DNA from: Pseudarthrobacter sp. W1I19 | Lineage (GTDB): Bacteria; Actinomycetota; Actinomycetes; Actinomycetales; Micrococcaceae | Direction: 5' to 3' | NCBI RefSeq assembly: GCF_030817835.1 | Contig: NZ_JAUSZR010000001.1 | Span: 4,650,001 to 4,714,000 of the forward strand | Length of the DNA stretch: 64,000 nucleotides | Shown here: positions 61,000 through 64,000 of the stretch, piece by piece | Layout: each line of letters starts with the position of its first letter | How positions within the stretch are numbered: the first letter of the stretch is position 1 | Made by a program: the position numbers and the translations under genes | The notes under the pieces: model-generated | Seen by the model: only the letters and a program-made list of their open reading frames with translations | What the model was told of the DNA's origin: nothing | The model's database searches: none

Positions 61000-61806
61000 T
61001 CAGTCCAGCCGCAAGGCTTCGGCCAGGCCGCTGCCATTGACATAGATTTCGGCGCGGATGGCTCCCACGGCTGCCACCGCCGTTTGAGTCAGTTGCGCTT
61101 CCACCCGGGGAATGTCGCAAACCCCTCCCAGCCGGAGTGTTCCGGCCAGATACACCGTGACGGTGGTGCCATCGAAGCTGCCTGACAGGAACTTCAGGTC
61201 CGAGTTGGTCAGGGCGTTGTAGGTCTCACGTGCCGGCTTGGACAGCCCTGCTTCGGTTGGTGCTTCGAGCAGCGCCCCTACTGCGGCAGGCAGAGGCTCC
61301 TCTGCGGCGGGACTGGCGAGGGCCACCCCCACCAGGCTGTCATTGCAGCCGAAGCGCACGCCGTTGGTCCCGCCGTCGTCCAGCAACACGTAATAGGCCG
61401 TCACTGCCTGCACGGCCGCGGCCCTGCCTGAGGGGGGCGGCGCGGATGGCGCAGGACTTTGCGACGCCGTTACTTCCGGTGTGCCAGGGCCGGGCACGGA
61501 TGTGCCGCCAGGCTCGGTCCCGGTTGACGTGGCAGGTGCCTGGGCCTGGGTTTCCAATGCCTCGGGGATGGCCGCACTTTGGGGCGGCGGGGGGTCCTGT
61601 GGCTGGGGCCGGGGAGCGGGGTCAGCAGGCACTGGCACGCCCACGGGGCCGGGGCCAGCTTCCACCAGTGGGGCTGGGGAGGACGGGGCAGGAGCGGGAG
61701 GCGTGGGGGCGCAGGAGCCGAGCCACAGCGGAAGAGCGAGGGCAGTTGCCGCCACCACAGCGCGGACCACCGCCACTCGTTGTCCATCACTGCGCCTGCC
61801 TGCCAT
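61000..61806 (-). CDS. GerMN-domain lipoprotein
   Basis: A 268-residue exported lipoprotein: N-terminal signal with lipobox LGSC (Cys about residue 32), a long Pro/Ala/Thr-rich linker (about 35-130), then a GerMN-type domain (AVTAYYVLLDDGGTNGVRFGCNDSLVGV, and RLGGVCDIPRVEAQLTQTAVAA). Similar actinobacterial proteins are envelope-associated. Function unknown. Confidence 0.8.
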   Translation of the reverse strand: MAGRRSDGQRVAVVRAVVAATALALPLWLGSCAPTPPAPAPSSPAPLVEAGPGPVGVPVPADPAPRPQPQDPPPPQSAAIPEALETQAQAPATSTGTEPGGTSVPGPGTPEVTASQSPAPSAPPPSGRAAAVQAVTAYYVLLDDGGTNGVRFGCNDSLVGVALASPAAEEPLPAAVGALLEAPTEAGLSKPARETYNALTNSDLKFLSGSFDGTTVTVYLAGTLRLGGVCDIPRVEAQLTQTAVAAVGAIRAEIYVNGSGLAEALRLD

Positions 61807-61931
61807 GCCCGCACCGCAATCCCGTCCCGGTACTTTCCGTGGATTAACGTTACGGCGGGTGCACCTGGCAAAGAATGTCCGGGAGGTACCGGTTGGGACA
61901 AGAGTTGGTCACGGCAGTGCCGTTCCCGCCA

Positions 61932-63176
61932 TCAGGAATCCGGTCGCCCCGGCCATACCTTGCCAGCCCACGGATCGTAGTCGGCGATGAGCTCCTCCTG
62001 CCTCGGCCGGTCTGCCTCGGGGATGTGCTGCAGGTTCACGCGGACGCGGTACCAGAGGGAGCTGGAACCGCGCATTCCATCAACCAGTACATCCGCCGGA
62101 TGCAGGGCAGGAAGGAGGCCGGCATGCCGTGACTTCCACTCCTCGAGCGCGGCCAGTGCCTCGGGTTTGGTTTTGGTGCGCGCAACCTCGATCAGCGGCA
62201 TTACCGACTTCCGGCGTCCAGAGCCGTCCCCGCTGCGCGGCGCCTTCTCCGCCGGGCCCAGTTCGGCCGCCAGCGCAAGAAGCCCCTCAAGCGAACCCGC
62301 AACGTCGTCTATCCCGGCGTGGGGGTCGCCCACATCCTCGAAACGTCCGGGAACGGTGACCACCGTGAACTGTTCGGGCCGCGCCGAACGCACTTCATCC
62401 CAGGCCAGCGGCGTGGAAACACGGGCATCCGGCAGGGGCCGGACCGAGTAGGCCGAGGCCACGGTACGGTCCTTCGCGTTCTGGTTGAAGTCAACGAAGA
62501 CGCTCTCGCCGCGCTCCTCCTTCCACCAGCGGGCGGTTGCGAGGCCCGGGGCACGGTTCTCCACCTCGCGGGCGAGCGTTTCGGCGGCAAGCCGCACGTC
62601 GCGGTAGGACCACTGCGGCGCAATGCGCACCAGGATGTGCAGCCCGCGGGACCCGCTGGTCTTCGGCCATCCGGCCAGCCCGACGTCGTCGAGCACTTCC
62701 TGCGCCACGTAGGCGACGTCAACAATCTGCGACCAGTCCACCCCCGGCATGGGATCCAGGTCCACCCGCAGCTCGTCAGGGTGCTCAAGGTCCTCCGAGC
62801 GGACGGGGTGCGGGTTAAGGTCCAGGCAGCCAAGGTTCACCACCCAGGCCAGTCCTGCGGCATCGCGGATCACGGCTTCTTCGGCTGACGTTCCTGACGC
62901 GTAGTGCAGCGTTGCGGTGTCGATGAAGTCGGGGTGGTTTTCGGGTACGCGCTTTTGGAAGAACGGCTCGGCGTCGATGCCCTTGGGGAACCGCTTGAGC
63001 ACCATGGGCCGGCCGCCGGCACCGCGCAGGGCTCCGTCCGCCACGGACAGGTAGTAGTTCACCAGGTCCAGCTTGGTCAGCCCGGGCCCGGGGAACACCA
63101 CCTTGTCGGGGCTCGAGACGCGAACCTCGGCGCCGGCGATGTCAAGGATCCTGGCCGGGGCTTTCGAGGGGTTCAT
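61932..63176 (-). CDS. LigD-type DNA polymerase domain protein (PolD/Prim-Pol)
   Basis: A 414-residue protein of the LigD polymerase family: SPDKVVFPGPGLTKLDLV, the catalytic DLDPMPG, SGSRGLHILVRI and FVDFNQNAKDRTVASAYSVRP (residues about 226-246). It would fill gaps at broken ends in NHEJ or base repair; no nuclease or ligase domain is fused. The partner LigC lies at the other end of the window and Ku is not present. Confidence 0.9.
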   Translation of the reverse strand: MNPSKAPARILDIAGAEVRVSSPDKVVFPGPGLTKLDLVNYYLSVADGALRGAGGRPMVLKRFPKGIDAEPFFQKRVPENHPDFIDTATLHYASGTSAEEAVIRDAAGLAWVVNLGCLDLNPHPVRSEDLEHPDELRVDLDPMPGVDWSQIVDVAYVAQEVLDDVGLAGWPKTSGSRGLHILVRIAPQWSYRDVRLAAETLAREVENRAPGLATARWWKEERGESVFVDFNQNAKDRTVASAYSVRPLPDARVSTPLAWDEVRSARPEQFTVVTVPGRFEDVGDPHAGIDDVAGSLEGLLALAAELGPAEKAPRSGDGSGRRKSVMPLIEVARTKTKPEALAALEEWKSRHAGLLPALHPADVLVDGMRGSSSLWYRVRVNLQHIPEADRPRQEELIADYDPWAGKVWPGRPDS

Positions 63177-63258
63177 GGCGTCACGCTAGCAACGATCCCG
63201 TGCGTCAGCCAGAGTTGAGGGCCTGCCGGCTGAAACACGCTGCCGGCTTAAACACAGA

Positions 63259-63290
63259 GGTGCCCGGCGCGAAGTATCGCGCCGGGCACC
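63259..63290 (-). terminator. Terminator of the FMN reductase gene
   Basis: A 14-bp GC-rich stem GGTGCCCGGCGCGA/TCGCGCCGGGCACC with a 4-base loop, beginning 13 bases after the stop; TCTGTGTTT follows in the gene direction. Confidence 0.8.
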
Positions 63291-63302
63291 CGCCAAGGCT
63301 GC

Positions 63303-63860
63303 TTAGGCAGCAGGCTGGACGGCTGCAAGGGCATCAAAGACGCCCTTGATCTGCTCCACAACCTCTGCGTCGTCCTTCGGGTGCAGTTCAGCGAAGCGCA
63401 CCATGGAGCCCGGAACGGCGAGCTTGACGTCCTCGAGGACCTGGGCGCCGGCGATTCCTGCCGCCTTGCGTGCCTCGTCCTGGGCCCAGACCCCACCGTA
63501 CTGGCCGAAGGCGGTGCCGACGACGGCGGTGGGCTTGCCGGCAAGGGCGCCCGCGCCGAAGGGGCGGGACAGCCAGTCGATGGCGTTCTTCAGCGCAGCA
63601 GGAACGGTGCCGTTGTGCTCGGGAGTGACCAGCAGGAGGGTGTCCGCCTCATTGGCCGCGGCGCGCAGCGCGGCAGCAGCAGCCGGGACCTGGCCTTCGA
63701 CGTCGATGTCCTCGTTGTAGAAGGGGATGTTGCCCAGGCTTTCGTGGATGACAACCTCCACCTGCTCCGGTGCGTTCAGCTGGATGGCTTCAGCCAGCTT
63801 CTGGTTGGTGGACTCAGCGCGCAGGCTGCCGACGAGGGTAAGGACGGTGCTCTTGGTCAT
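63303..63860 (-). CDS. NAD(P)H-dependent FMN reductase family protein
   Basis: A 185-residue flavodoxin-like oxidoreductase: LTLVGSLRAESTNQKLAEAI phosphate loop, and TPEHNGTVPAALKNAIDWLSRP is the hallmark FMN/dimer segment. It would reduce flavin or quinone substrates. ATG 63860. Confidence 0.9.
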   Translation of the reverse strand: MTKSTVLTLVGSLRAESTNQKLAEAIQLNAPEQVEVVIHESLGNIPFYNEDIDVEGQVPAAAAALRAAANEADTLLLVTPEHNGTVPAALKNAIDWLSRPFGAGALAGKPTAVVGTAFGQYGGVWAQDEARKAAGIAGAQVLEDVKLAVPGSMVRFAELHPKDDAEVVEQIKGVFDALAAVQPAA

Positions 63861-63974
63861 ATGGACTCCTGGGGTTGGGGCGGCGGGAGGGGGACCGCCG
63901 GCCGGGTAAACAAGAGAGGCTTTATGCCTTCACCCGTCTAAACGGACTACGGTCCGGTTCTTATTCCCCAGGTC

Positions 63975-64000
63975 TAGAATGTGGGATGTGAGCTCCATCT
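63975..64000 (+). other. Possible promoter and start of a gene running out of the window
   Basis: TAGAAT at 63975-63980 is followed 7 bases later by GTG at 63988 (or ATG at 63979), the spacing of a leaderless gene divergent from the FMN reductase. Only about 13 coding bases remain, so no identity can be given. Confidence 0.25.

Overview
The window is high-GC actinobacterial chromosome. Gene content, heavy translational coupling (ATGA, GTGA and TGATG junctions), frequent GTG starts and protein sequences resembling Arthrobacter/Pseudarthrobacter point to a soil Micrococcaceae bacterium. I see about 64 protein genes, no rRNA, tRNA, CRISPR array, insertion sequence or prophage. The sequence reads as ordinary chromosome enriched in catabolic clusters.

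Layout. 1-3845: end of a GH13 enzyme gene, a flavin-dependent LLM-type oxidoreductase, an AEC permease and a LigC-type DNA ligase. 3802-8788: a peptide/nickel-type ABC importer (SBP, two permeases, fused double ATPase) with a DtxR/IdeR-like box upstream. 9029-21902: an aromatic-acid block with an MHS transporter, an IclR regulator, a quinate/shikimate dehydrogenase, a fused 3-dehydroshikimate dehydratase, the whole protocatechuate (beta-ketoadipate) set pcaHGBDCFIJ and a terminal PcaR-like regulator. 22021-26383: a small YjbR protein, the three-gene proton-translocating transhydrogenase pntAA-AB-B, and a lipid-kinase-like protein. 26394-31513: a five-gene leftward operon (MFS, GntR, Asp/Glu-racemase-like, hydantoinase-like, maleate-isomerase/arylmalonate-decarboxylase-like) behind a consensus promoter whose start site lies in a perfect double palindrome. 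31873-37704: an ACT-domain membrane protein, a FUSC protein, an IclR regulator with pobA (4-hydroxybenzoate to protocatechuate, feeding the pca genes), and a TetR/FAD-monooxygenase pair.

37705-49324: a FbpABC-type importer, thioesterase, GNAT, MarR, a small protein coupled to a serine/threonine kinase, a histidine phosphatase, purB, a two-gene WXG100-like plus alpha/beta-hydrolase module, and a holin-like membrane protein. 49477-52845: a pectin operon (pectate lyase plus a fused acetylesterase-pectinesterase) with a LacI-type operator on its promoter. 52964-57990: an aminotransferase and the E1-alpha/E1-beta/E2 genes of a 2-oxoacid dehydrogenase. 57995-63860: PAP2-like protein, universal stress protein, 2-aminoadipate-type aminotransferase, GerMN lipoprotein, LigD-type polymerase and an FMN reductase.

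How it fits together: shikimate or quinate (via 3-dehydroshikimate) and 4-hydroxybenzoate (via PobA) converge on protocatechuate, which is cleaved to succinyl-CoA and acetyl-CoA. Pectin degradation and plant aromatics suggest growth on plant debris. The least explained parts are the GntR operon at 26-31 kb, the WXG-hydrolase pair at 47-49 kb, the iron-box importer at 4-9 kb and a large nested palindrome at 31756-31841.
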